A stretch of 8,210 bases of DNA from Pseudomonadota bacterium (GTDB lineage Bacteria > Pseudomonadota > Gammaproteobacteria > Burkholderiales > Burkholderiaceae): positions 1 through 8,210 of the forward strand of contig JAKORH010000324.1 of assembly GCA_029777935.1 (NCBI GenBank), read 5' to 3'. Below, in pieces: positions 1 through 6,026 of this stretch. Under the pieces are notes generated by a model. That model did not search any database. It worked only from the letters and a program-made list of their open reading frames with translations, and had not been told where the DNA came from. The first letter of the stretch is position 1. Each line of letters opens with the position of its first letter. The position numbers and the translations under genes are program-made.

Positions 1-375
1 ATCATCGGCGGCAGCTTCGGCGCCGGCAACTACGGCATGTGCGGCCGCGCCTACAGCCCGCGCTTCCTGTGGATGTGGCCGAATGCGCGCATCAGCGTGA
101 TGGGCGGCGAGCAGGCCGCGAGCGTGCTGGCCACCGTGAAGCGCGACGGCATCGAGGCGAAGGGCGGCACGTGGAACGCGGAGGAGGAAGCCGCGTTCCG
201 CCAGCCGATCCTCGACCAGTACGAACACCAGGGCCACCCGTATTACGCCAGCGCGCGGCTGTGGGACGACGGCGTGCTCGATCCGCTCGACACGCGGATG
301 ACGCTCGCGCTCGCGCTGTCGGCGACGCTGAACGCACCGATTCCGGATGCGAGGTTCGGGGTGTTCCGGATGTGA
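1..375 (+). CDS. liuB: Methylcrotonyl-CoA carboxylase carboxyltransferase (beta) subunit, 3' end only
   Basis: This is the C-terminal 124 residues of the biotin-dependent carboxyltransferase that moves CO2 from carboxybiotin to 3-methylcrotonyl-CoA in leucine breakdown, in the cytoplasm. The reading frame is open from base 1 and ends at TGA 373-375; the start lies outside the window. The visible stretch has the family's conserved glycine-rich segment [15 protein letters not shown] near residue 4, followed by [21 protein letters not shown] and the usual end [17 protein letters not shown]. The [22 protein letters not shown] combination is typical of methylcrotonyl-CoA carboxylase rather than propionyl- or acetyl-CoA carboxylase (family knowledge). 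The matching biotin carboxylase subunit starts at 7794 and liuC lies between them, which supports the assignment. The alternative, a geranyl-CoA carboxylase beta subunit (AtuC), is less likely given this neighbourhood. Confidence 0.93.
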   Translation: MIGGSFGAGNYGMCGRAYSPRFLWMWPNARISVMGGEQAASVLATVKRDGIEAKGGTWNAEEEAAFRQPILDQYEHQGHPYYASARLWDDGVLDPLDTRMTLALALSATLNAPIPDARFGVFRM

Positions 376-529
376 GGAACGTGCGCCGAAACGCGCAATG
401 CGCTACACGGTGTACGTCGTTTGCACGTCATACACATCATGCGCGCGAACATCGACGTTGACCTTCTCGAAGATCGTGGCGCTGGCTGAAGGTGTGGCGA
501 CACTGAATCGGCCGCACGCTGCGCTGCCC
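376..529 (+). promoter_or_regulatory. Intergenic gap after liuB with a TACAC/GTGTA palindrome; possible operator
   Basis: About 154 nt separate the liuB stop from the start I prefer for the next gene. The gap contains the perfect inverted repeat TACAC-G-GTGTA (404-414) and a third half-site TACAC at 431-435, which pairs with GTGTA 410-414 as a wider, spaced inverted repeat. A TTGCAC hexamer at 421-426 could be a -35 element, but I see no convincing -10 at proper spacing. Short palindromes with TAC/GTA ends are common for TetR-type repressors, but no regulator is visible nearby. No terminator-like hairpin with a T run follows liuB. If the hydrolase really starts at an upstream codon (398, 458 or 494), part of this stretch would be coding. 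Confidence 0.35.
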
Positions 530-1684
530 GTGGCATCGATCGTTCACGCGATCCGCGCCATCGCTGTCTGCGCCGCCGTCACGATCGCGACGGTCTGCCG
601 CGCGCAGGACCAGATGGCGATCGACATTCAAGAAGCGGTGATTCGCGTGCCGACCGCGGCGAAAGACGCCTTCGGCAAGGAGAGCCGGGGCGAGTTGATC
701 GTCACTACGTTTCGTCCTGCAGGCGCCGGTCCTTTCCCGCTCGTCATCATCAACCACGGACGCGATTCCGCGACGCGCACGCAGATGCCGCGCCAGCGGT
801 ACGAATCGGCGGCGCGCTACTTCATCCGCAAGGGCTTCGCGGTGGCCGTACCTCAGCGCCTGGGCTACGGCGAACTGGCCGCGGCGGGCGATCCCGAACA
901 GGGGCTGGAATGCCCGAATCCTCGCTACGTTCCGGCGGCGCAAGCCGCGGCGGGTGAGATCGCCGACGTGGTGCGGCACTTGCAGTCGCAACCGGACGTC
1001 GACGCGCGGCGCATCGTGCTGGTCGGGCAGTCGGTTGGAGGATTCGCCGTCGTCGCGGTGGCGTCAATGCAGCCGGCCGGCCTCGTGACGGCGGTGAACT
1101 TTGCCGGCGGCGGCGGCGGGAATCCGCGGACACACCCTGGCGAACCCTGCTCGGCCTATCAGATCGAGCAGGCGATGCGCCAGTTCGGCTCGACCAGCAA
1201 GGCGCCGACGCTGTGGGTCTATGCGGAGAATGATCAGTACTTCGGTCCGCGGCACAGCCGCGCCTGGTTCAACGCGTTCGTCAAGGCGGGAGGACAGGCC
1301 GAGTACCGACTGATGCCGGCGTTCGGAGAGGACGGACATCGGTTGTTCGTTCAGGGCAACGACCATTGGCAACCGGTGATGGACGAGTTCCTGGCGCGGC
1401 ACGGCTTTACGCAGCCCGGCGTACTGCAGGCTCCAGCGCCCAGCGGCTTCGCGCGACTGGACGACATTGACGCGCCGCCCTTGTCCACTGCCGCGGCTCG
1501 GGACGACTACCGGAAGTATCTCGCGGCGAACGCGCCGAAGGCGTTTGCGATCGGGCCCGGCGGTCGTTATGGATTCGCCTCGGGCGACGACGCCCTGTCC
1601 CGCGCGCTTGGATTCTGCCAACGGCGGACCGGGATTTCCTGCAAACTGTACGCAGTGAACGACCAGGTCGTCTGGCAGCCGTGA
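530..1684 (+). CDS. Exported alpha/beta hydrolase (dienelactone hydrolase-like) with a C-terminal tail domain
   Basis: This is a predicted periplasmic serine hydrolase, 384 aa from the preferred start; the substrate is unknown. With GTG 530 the protein begins with a standard signal peptide, MASIVHAIRAIAVCAAVTIA..CRA, cleaved near residue 25 before QDQ. The fold is shown by the strand-turn motif VIINHGRD, the nucleophile elbow GQSVGG (Ser168), Asp235 in AENDQYFG and His270 in EDGHRL, a complete catalytic triad in the right order. Residues about 304-384 form an extra tail (GFARLDDIDA ... CKLYAVNDQVVW) outside the hydrolase core. The mature protein has four Cys, two of them in the tail. The start is uncertain: no clear ribosome site precedes GTG 530. 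GTG 494 has GAAGG only 1 nt away, and an ATG at 398 is also in frame. The stop TGA overlaps a GTG at 1681. Its codons end in A/T somewhat more often than those of the flanking liu genes, which hints at separate origin. Confidence 0.82.
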   Translation: MASIVHAIRAIAVCAAVTIATVCRAQDQMAIDIQEAVIRVPTAAKDAFGKESRGELIVTTFRPAGAGPFPLVIINHGRDSATRTQMPRQRYESAARYFIRKGFAVAVPQRLGYGELAAAGDPEQGLECPNPRYVPAAQAAAGEIADVVRHLQSQPDVDARRIVLVGQSVGGFAVVAVASMQPAGLVTAVNFAGGGGGNPRTHPGEPCSAYQIEQAMRQFGSTSKAPTLWVYAENDQYFGPRHSRAWFNAFVKAGGQAEYRLMPAFGEDGHRLFVQGNDHWQPVMDEFLARHGFTQPGVLQAPAPSGFARLDDIDAPPLSTAAARDDYRKYLAANAPKAFAIGPGGRYGFASGDDALSRALGFCQRRTGISCKLYAVNDQVVWQP

Positions 1685-1713
1685 ACCGCGTGGCGGCCGC
1701 GCAAGCTCGCATC

Positions 1714-1717
1714 GGAG
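1714..1717 (+). promoter_or_regulatory. Ribosome binding site GGAG choosing ATG 1723
   Basis: GGAG lies 5 nt before ATG 1723. This favours ATG 1723 over the GTG at 1681, which overlaps the previous stop and would add 14 residues that are not part of the usual acyl-CoA dehydrogenase N-terminus. Confidence 0.6.
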
Positions 1718-1722
1718 CGCCG

Positions 1723-2880
1723 ATGAAACCCCTGATCTACATCCGCCCCGAGCACCTGGAGCTGCAGCGCCAGGTCGAACGCTTCGTCGCCAGCGAAGTG
1801 GAGCCGAACGCGCTCGCGTGGGACGAAGCCGGATTCGTGCCGCGCGAGGTGCTGCGGAAGATGGGCGCGCTCGGCTGGCTCGGCATGATGTTCCCCGCCG
1901 AGTACGGCGGCTCCGGCACGGACGCGATCACGAACGCGGTGTTCCAGGAGGCGCTGTCGCGCTCGACCAGCGGCGGCTTCGTGGTCACCGTGCTCGTGCA
2001 CACCGACATGGCGAGCCCGCATCTCGTTCATGCCGGAAGCCGTGGGCAGAAGATGCGCTGGCTGCCGCGGATCGTGCGCGGCGAATGCGTCACCGCGGTC
2101 GCGGTGACCGAACCCGATGCCGGATCGGACGTGGCCGCGATCCGCACGCGCGCCCGCCGGGTCAACGACGGCGACGGGTGGGTGCTCGACGGCACCAAGA
2201 TGTTCATCACCAACGGCGTGCATGCGGACCTCGTGTTCGTCGCCGCGCGCACCGATCCGCATGCCAGGGGTTCGCGCGGCATCTCGATCTTCGCGGTCGA
2301 GAAAGGCACGCCGGGATTGCGTGTCGGCCGCCAGCTTTCGAAGCAGGGCTGGCTCGCGTCCGACACCGCTGAACTGGTTTTCGAGAGCTGCCGCGTGCCC
2401 GCCGCGAACCTGATCGGCGAGGAGAATGGCGGCTTCTACGCGATCATGAGGAATTTCCAGACCGAGCGCATCGCGCTGGGAGCGATGGCGATCGGGCACT
2501 GCCTGACTGCACTCGACCTGACCTACCGCTACGTCAACGAGCGGCGCGCGTTCGGCGCCACGCTGTGGGACAAGCAGGCCGTGCGGCAGCGGCTGTCGAT
2601 GCTGGCCGCGCGCGTGGAAGCGGCTCGCCAGTTGCTGTATCACTGCGCATGGCTGGTCGACCAGCAGCGCGACGCGGTGCGCGAGGTGTCGATGCTGAAG
2701 GCGCTGACCGGAGAACTCGCCAACGACGTGATGTACGACTGCCAGCAGTTCCACGGCGGCGCGGGCTACCTGCGCGAGTCGCCGATCGAGCGCCTCGTGC
2801 GCGACGCGCGCATCCTCGCCATCGGCGGCGGCGCGACCGAAGTGATGCTGGAGGAAGTGGCCAAACGCTTTGCGGGGTAG
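1723..2880 (+). CDS. Acyl-CoA dehydrogenase, isovaleryl-type active-site class
   Basis: This is an FAD flavoenzyme that oxidises an acyl-CoA to the 2-enoyl-CoA in the cytoplasm and passes electrons to ETF. From ATG 1723 it is 385 aa, the normal family length. The order is canonical: an N-terminal helical domain, the FAD/substrate loop VTEPDAGSD (128-136), DGTKMFITNG, the middle beta domain, and the C-terminal helical domain with RRAFG and QQFHGGAGY (up to 349). The usual C-terminal catalytic Glu (YEGT in medium-chain enzymes) is replaced by IGGGATE, with Gly369 at that place. Glu248 in QTERIALG sits where isovaleryl-CoA and long-chain enzymes carry their catalytic Glu. It could therefore act on a branched short acyl-CoA. 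However, liuA normally lies upstream of liuB, so this may be a second paralogous dehydrogenase of different chain specificity. A GTG at 1681 is an alternative start. It is 3 nt from the next gene. Confidence 0.92.
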   Translation: MKPLIYIRPEHLELQRQVERFVASEVEPNALAWDEAGFVPREVLRKMGALGWLGMMFPAEYGGSGTDAITNAVFQEALSRSTSGGFVVTVLVHTDMASPHLVHAGSRGQKMRWLPRIVRGECVTAVAVTEPDAGSDVAAIRTRARRVNDGDGWVLDGTKMFITNGVHADLVFVAARTDPHARGSRGISIFAVEKGTPGLRVGRQLSKQGWLASDTAELVFESCRVPAANLIGEENGGFYAIMRNFQTERIALGAMAIGHCLTALDLTYRYVNERRAFGATLWDKQAVRQRLSMLAARVEAARQLLYHCAWLVDQQRDAVREVSMLKALTGELANDVMYDCQQFHGGAGYLRESPIERLVRDARILAIGGGATEVMLEEVAKRFAG

Positions 2881-2883
2881 ACG

Positions 2884-3546
2884 ATGCCGACCGACGAACT
2901 TGCCGGACTCTTCGACAACAACCGCGCCTGGTCCGAGCACCGGCGCGCAGACGATCCGGAGTTCTTTGCGCGACTGGCGCGCCAGCAGGCGCCGAAGTAC
3001 CTCTGGATCGGCTGCGCCGACAGCCGCGTACCGGCGAACGAGATCGTCGGGCTCGATCCGGGCGAACTGTTCGTCCATCGCAACATCGCCAATGTGGTCG
3101 CGCACACCGACTTCAACTGCATGTCGGTGCTGCAGTTCGCGATCGAGCTGCTGCAGGTCGAGCACGTGATCGTCGTCGGCCACTACCAGTGCAGCGGCAT
3201 CCGCTGCGCGCTCGGCGGCGGGCTGCTCGGAGTCGCCGATCACTGGTTGCGCCACATCGAGGACGTGCAGCGCCGCCACGCCGGCGCGTTCCGCAAGGTC
3301 GATGCGCGCCACCACGAGGATCTGCTGTGCGAGCTGAATGTCGTCGAGCAGGTGCGCAACGTGTGCCGCACCAACGTCGTACGCAACACCTGGCGCGAAG
3401 GCAGGCCGCTGACGATCCACGGCTGGGTCTACGGACTGGCCGACGGTCTGCTGAAGGATCTCGGCTGGTCGATCGACACGCCGCCGGACGATCTGGAGGC
3501 CGCGCTCGCCGCCTGCGCGGTGCGGCTGCAGTCCCGGTCACGCTGA
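2884..3546 (+). CDS. can: Beta-class carbonic anhydrase, Can type
   Basis: This cytoplasmic zinc enzyme interconverts CO2 and bicarbonate. At 220 aa it has the same length as E. coli Can and resembles it throughout (recalled sequence: shared LWIGC, SDSRVPA-like, GLxPGELFVHRN, CELNVxEQV and TIHGW stretches). The zinc ligands are present: Cys44 in WIGCADSR, His100 and Cys103 in GHYQCSG, with the Asp46-Arg48 dyad. Trp41, Arg66 and Tyr183 match the triad that forms the non-catalytic bicarbonate site in type II beta-carbonic anhydrases, so allosteric control by bicarbonate is likely. HYQCSG replaces the more common HYGCGG, a mild deviation. It starts 3 nt after the dehydrogenase stop and its TGA is shared with the next start. 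Bicarbonate is the co-substrate of methylcrotonyl-CoA carboxylase, so supply to LiuB/LiuD is the obvious inferred role. Confidence 0.95.
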   Translation: MPTDELAGLFDNNRAWSEHRRADDPEFFARLARQQAPKYLWIGCADSRVPANEIVGLDPGELFVHRNIANVVAHTDFNCMSVLQFAIELLQVEHVIVVGHYQCSGIRCALGGGLLGVADHWLRHIEDVQRRHAGAFRKVDARHHEDLLCELNVVEQVRNVCRTNVVRNTWREGRPLTIHGWVYGLADGLLKDLGWSIDTPPDDLEAALAACAVRLQSRSR

Positions 3547-4385
3547 TGTGGCGGCGGGCCGCGCGCGCGGCACTCGGGTTCGCAGCGCTGATCATCGCCG
3601 GCGCCGCGTTCGCCGAGCCGGTAGTCATCACGCACGCCGATGGCGTGCGTATCGAAGCGCACTGGTTTGCCGCGCCGGCGCCGGGGCCGCGCCCGGCGAT
3701 CGTCGCGTTGCATGGCTGCGGCGGTCTGTATCGTCGCGACGGCAAGACGTTCGACCAACGCTATTCCGAATATGTCGAGCACCTGCGCGCGGCCGGCTAC
3801 CACGTGCTGCTGCCAGACAGCTTCGGATCGCGCGGCTCGGGACCGATCTGCGCGATGAAGCGCGGCCAGCGCGCGATCACGGTCGAGACGCGTCGCGATG
3901 ATGCGATCGCCGCGGTGCGCTGGCTCGCCGCGCGTCCCGACGTCGACGCCCGGCGGATCGCGCTGCTCGGCTGGTCGAACGGCGCGACCACCGCGCTGAC
4001 GGCGCTGAACGCGGCACGCGAGCCGCATGCGCAGCCGCTGGCGGGCGCCGTCGCCTTCTATCCGGGCTGCGGTGCACTGGCCACGCAGCCGTTGCGGCTC
4101 GACGTGCCGCTGCTGATGCTGCTCGGCGAGCGCGACGACTGGACGCCGCCGGCGCGCTGCGAGCAGCTCGCGCAGCACACGCGCGCGGCGCAGCCTGACG
4201 CCGACCTGACCGTGATCGTGTATTCGGACAGCTATCACGGCTTCGATAGCGCGCGCCCGGTACGCTTTCGCACCGGCGTTCCCAATGGCGTAGACCCGGC
4301 CGGTGTGCACGCCGGCGGCAACCCCGCCGCGCGCGCGCAGGCGCAGCGCGAACTGGACGCGTTCTTTGCGAGGATCTTCCGATGA
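3546..4385 (+). CDS. Exported dienelactone hydrolase family protein
   Basis: This is a predicted periplasmic alpha/beta hydrolase of 279 aa; the substrate is unknown. ATG 3546 overlaps the carbonic anhydrase stop by one base (TGATG), and the N-terminus MWRRAARAALGFAALIIAGAAFA is a clear signal peptide cleaved after residue 23, so this start is firm. The catalytic parts are in order: LHGCGG near the oxyanion hole, the nucleophile elbow GWSNGA (Ser144), the acid in GERDDW (Asp197 or Asp198) and His231 in YHGFD. The mature chain has four Cys (GCGG, PICAMK, YPGCG, ARCEQ), compatible with periplasmic disulfides. The segment PDVDARRI just before the elbow is identical to that in the hydrolase at 530-1684, so the two are related. 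The stop overlaps the liuC start as ATGA. Classical cytoplasmic chlorocatechol dienelactone hydrolases use Cys as nucleophile; Ser here argues against that reaction. Confidence 0.9.
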   Translation: MWRRAARAALGFAALIIAGAAFAEPVVITHADGVRIEAHWFAAPAPGPRPAIVALHGCGGLYRRDGKTFDQRYSEYVEHLRAAGYHVLLPDSFGSRGSGPICAMKRGQRAITVETRRDDAIAAVRWLAARPDVDARRIALLGWSNGATTALTALNAAREPHAQPLAGAVAFYPGCGALATQPLRLDVPLLMLLGERDDWTPPARCEQLAQHTRAAQPDADLTVIVYSDSYHGFDSARPVRFRTGVPNGVDPAGVHAGGNPAARAQAQRELDAFFARIFR

Positions 4386-5215
4386 GCACCGACCTGCTGG
4401 AAATCTCGATCACCCACCGAGTAGCGGTGGTGTGGATGGCGCGCGAGAAAGTGCGCAACGCCTTCAACGAAACGATGATCGCGGAGCTCTCCGCCGCGTT
4501 CACGCGGCTCGGCGCCGATGCCGGGGTGCGCGCGATCGTGCTCGCCGGCCAGGGCCCCGCCTTCTGTGCCGGCGCGGATCTGGACTGGATGCGGCGCATG
4601 AGCGCCTACACGCTGGAAGAGAACCGCGCCGACGCGCGCGCGCTGGCGCAGATGCTGCGCACGATCTACCTCACCCCCAAGCCTGTGATCGCACGCGTAC
4701 ACGGCGACGCCTACGCGGGCGGCATCGGCCTGGTCGCCGCGTGCGACATCGCGATCGCCGCCACCACCGCGAGCTTCTGCCTGAGCGAGACGAAGCTCGG
4801 CCTGCTGCCGGCGACGATCAGCCCGTACGTGATCCGCGCGATGGGCACCAACGCCGCGCGCCGCTACTTCCTGACCGCCGAGAAGTTCGATGCCGCGGAG
4901 GCGTTCCGCATCGGGCTCGTGCACGACATCGCGCCGCCCGACGCGCTCGACGCCGCTGTCAACGAGGCGCTCGGTGCGCTGATGCTGACGAGCGACCACG
5001 CCGTGCGCGCGGCGAAGAAGCTGGTGCGCGAGATCGCCGGCCGCCCGATCGACGATGTGCTGGTGGCGGACACCGCCGAACGCATCGCGCAGATCCGCGC
5101 CTCGGACGACGGGCGCGAGGGCGTCAGAAGCTTCCTCGACAAGCGCAAGCCGCGCTGGGTGGTCGAGTACGAGGCCGAACGGGCTGCGGCCGAGGGCGAT
5201 GATGAGGAGATGTAG
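4382..5215 (+). CDS. liuC: 3-Methylglutaconyl-CoA hydratase (enoyl-CoA hydratase/isomerase family)
   Basis: This crotonase-fold enzyme of 277 aa is predicted to hydrate 3-methylglutaconyl-CoA to HMG-CoA in leucine degradation. Features are the oxyanion-hole segment FCAGADLDWMRRM (61-73), the second segment HGDAYAGGIGLVAACDIAIA (107-126), and CLSETKLGLLPATISPYVI (133-151), a signature I associate with LiuC. The C-terminal DDGREGVRSFLDKRKPRW is also typical of this group. Of the two catalytic Glu of classical crotonase, the first falls on Gly in GGIGL while Glu136 (LSETK) is kept; from memory, bacterial LiuC proteins share this pattern. The start ATG overlaps the previous stop by 4 nt, implying coupled translation. 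It is the last gene before the repeat-bearing gap. A generic enoyl-CoA hydratase is the alternative, but the flanking liuB and liuD favour LiuC. Confidence 0.9.
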   Translation: MSTDLLEISITHRVAVVWMAREKVRNAFNETMIAELSAAFTRLGADAGVRAIVLAGQGPAFCAGADLDWMRRMSAYTLEENRADARALAQMLRTIYLTPKPVIARVHGDAYAGGIGLVAACDIAIAATTASFCLSETKLGLLPATISPYVIRAMGTNAARRYFLTAEKFDAAEAFRIGLVHDIAPPDALDAAVNEALGALMLTSDHAVRAAKKLVREIAGRPIDDVLVADTAERIAQIRASDDGREGVRSFLDKRKPRWVVEYEAERAAAEGDDEEM

Positions 5216-5269
5216 TCCTGATTAGGGAACCGCTGGCCGCAGTAGGACACAAGACCGTCGCTGTTCGAT

Positions 5270-5347
5270 CGTCGTCCCCGCGAGGGCGGGGACCCAGTGT
5301 CTGTGCGATAGAGTTACTAATGGATTCCCGCTTGCGCGGGAATGACG
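5270..5347. repeat. Two-hairpin REP/REPIN-like element (dRS3-like 20-bp inverted repeats)
   Basis: Two 20-bp inverted repeats lie 50 bp apart, centre to centre. The first (5274-5293) has stem GTCCCCGC / GCGGGGAC with loop GAGG. The second (5324-5343) has stem ATTCCCGC / GCGGGAAT with loop TTGC. The two outer ends also pair: CGTCGTCCCCGCG at the left matches the reverse complement of the right end, CGTCATTCCCGCG, except at two bases, so the 78 bp is itself an imperfect inverted repeat. This is the layout of a REP doublet (REPIN). The second hairpin fits the ATTCCC-N8-GGGAAT pattern of neisserial dRS3 repeats. It sits between liuC and the next gene, where such elements usually lie, and may end or stabilise the upstream transcript. 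Confidence 0.85.
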
Positions 5348-5377
5348 TCGGACTGCTGAACTCCATCGCGACTCTTC

Positions 5378-5381
5378 AGGA
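5378..5381 (+). promoter_or_regulatory. Ribosome binding site AGGA supporting TTG start at 5388
   Basis: AGGA lies 6 nt before TTG 5388 (CAGGAACGTCGTTG). This is normal spacing, and it supports the rare TTG codon as the start of the unknown protein. Confidence 0.55.
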
Positions 5382-5387
5382 ACGTCG

Positions 5388-6026
5388 TTGACCGAACGCC
5401 TGCGACTGACCCGGATCTTCGGCGTCGCCGGCTGGCAGGCGTGGCATTCGGAGGGCGACGGCTTCGTGCTCGCGGCATTCGGCGCGTGCCTGCTGAAGCC
5501 GAAAGCGGCGCTGGCGCTGCGCGGGCTGTGGCGGCTCGCGCGGCTGTGGCGCGACAGCATCGGTTCGCTCGATCCCGCCGCGCTGCGGCTGGCGCTGGCG
5601 CTGCCGAGCGAGGCGCGGCTCGAAGGCGTCGCGCTGCGCGTTGAACTGGCGCGGCCGGCGCGCCGGGCGCGCGCGCATCGCTTCGAACTCGCGCTGCGCG
5701 GCCAGCGGCGCGGAACGCAGCCGCCGGCGCTGGCCGACGGCTTCGCGTGGACCGTGTTCGCGCTCGCCGCGCCCGGCATGCGCGTGTTCGCGGCGATGGC
5801 GGCGGCCTTGCGCGCCGCCCCGCAGGGCGCGCGGCTGACGCTCGAACTGACCGCCCGGCGCAGCCGTGCGCCGGATACACTGCGCGCGGACTTCCCGCTG
5901 CGCGCGGAAGCGCAGATCGACGCGCGCGAAGGCTGGTTTCCGCTGATCCGCGCGACAAGGATCGACGTGGCCGGCGCGCTGGCCGGGAAGGGTGGCGCAT
6001 GGACAAGCTCGACCTCGCACAACTGA
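5388..6026 (+). CDS. Uncharacterised Arg/Ala/Leu-rich protein, TTG start
   Basis: I do not recognise this 212-aa protein. It is very rich in Ala, Arg and Leu and strongly basic, has no signal peptide or clear membrane segment, and contains no motif I can name. The N-terminal part (TERLRLTRIFGVAGWQAWHSEGDGFVLAAFG) looks like a small folded beta/alpha start. The middle holds repeated amphipathic Leu/Arg/Ala stretches such as RGLWRLARLWRDSIGSLD, and the end reads RATRIDVAGALAGKGG. The frame has strongly G/C-ending codons and a Shine-Dalgarno before its TTG, which argues that it is a real gene rather than a shadow. Its last 28 nt overlap the start of the DUF4126 gene in another frame, so translation of the two is probably coupled. 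A function linked to that membrane protein is conceivable but unproven. Confidence 0.68.
   Translation: MTERLRLTRIFGVAGWQAWHSEGDGFVLAAFGACLLKPKAALALRGLWRLARLWRDSIGSLDPAALRLALALPSEARLEGVALRVELARPARRARAHRFELALRGQRRGTQPPALADGFAWTVFALAAPGMRVFAAMAAALRAAPQGARLTLELTARRSRAPDTLRADFPLRAEAQIDAREGWFPLIRATRIDVAGALAGKGGAWTSSTSHN

Larger units (their letters stand above)
5216..5387 (+). other. Gap between liuC and the TTG-start gene, mostly repeat
   Basis: This 172-nt gap contains the two-hairpin repeat and, just before the next gene, AGGA at 5378-5381. I see no reliable promoter. A T-run terminator is absent, although the GC-rich hairpins could attenuate transcription. Open frames crossing this stretch, on either strand, translate the repeat and are not genes. 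Confidence 0.6.

Noticed and set aside
347..529. Extending the first hydrolase to ATG 347 or 398
   Set aside because: It would bury the signal peptide 40-60 residues in, with a non-conserved Cys/Arg/Thr-rich lead, and no ribosome site precedes either ATG. It is not fully excluded.
1659..1671. 13-bp palindrome ACGACC-A-GGTCGT
   Set aside because: It lies in the coding end of the hydrolase, encoding the NDQVV part of the tail. It has no T run and is likely a chance consequence of codon content.
1567..3420. 617-codon open frame on the - strand across the dehydrogenase and carbonic anhydrase genes
   Set aside because: It is antisense to two clear, full-length enzymes, its protein is a His/Asp/Arg/Val-rich mix with no motif, and long antisense frames are expected in such GC-rich DNA.
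2565..3545. Upstream extension of the second hydrolase frame to 606 codons
   Set aside because: The extension is an Arg-rich out-of-frame reading of the dehydrogenase and carbonic anhydrase genes. The signal peptide at 3546 marks the true start.
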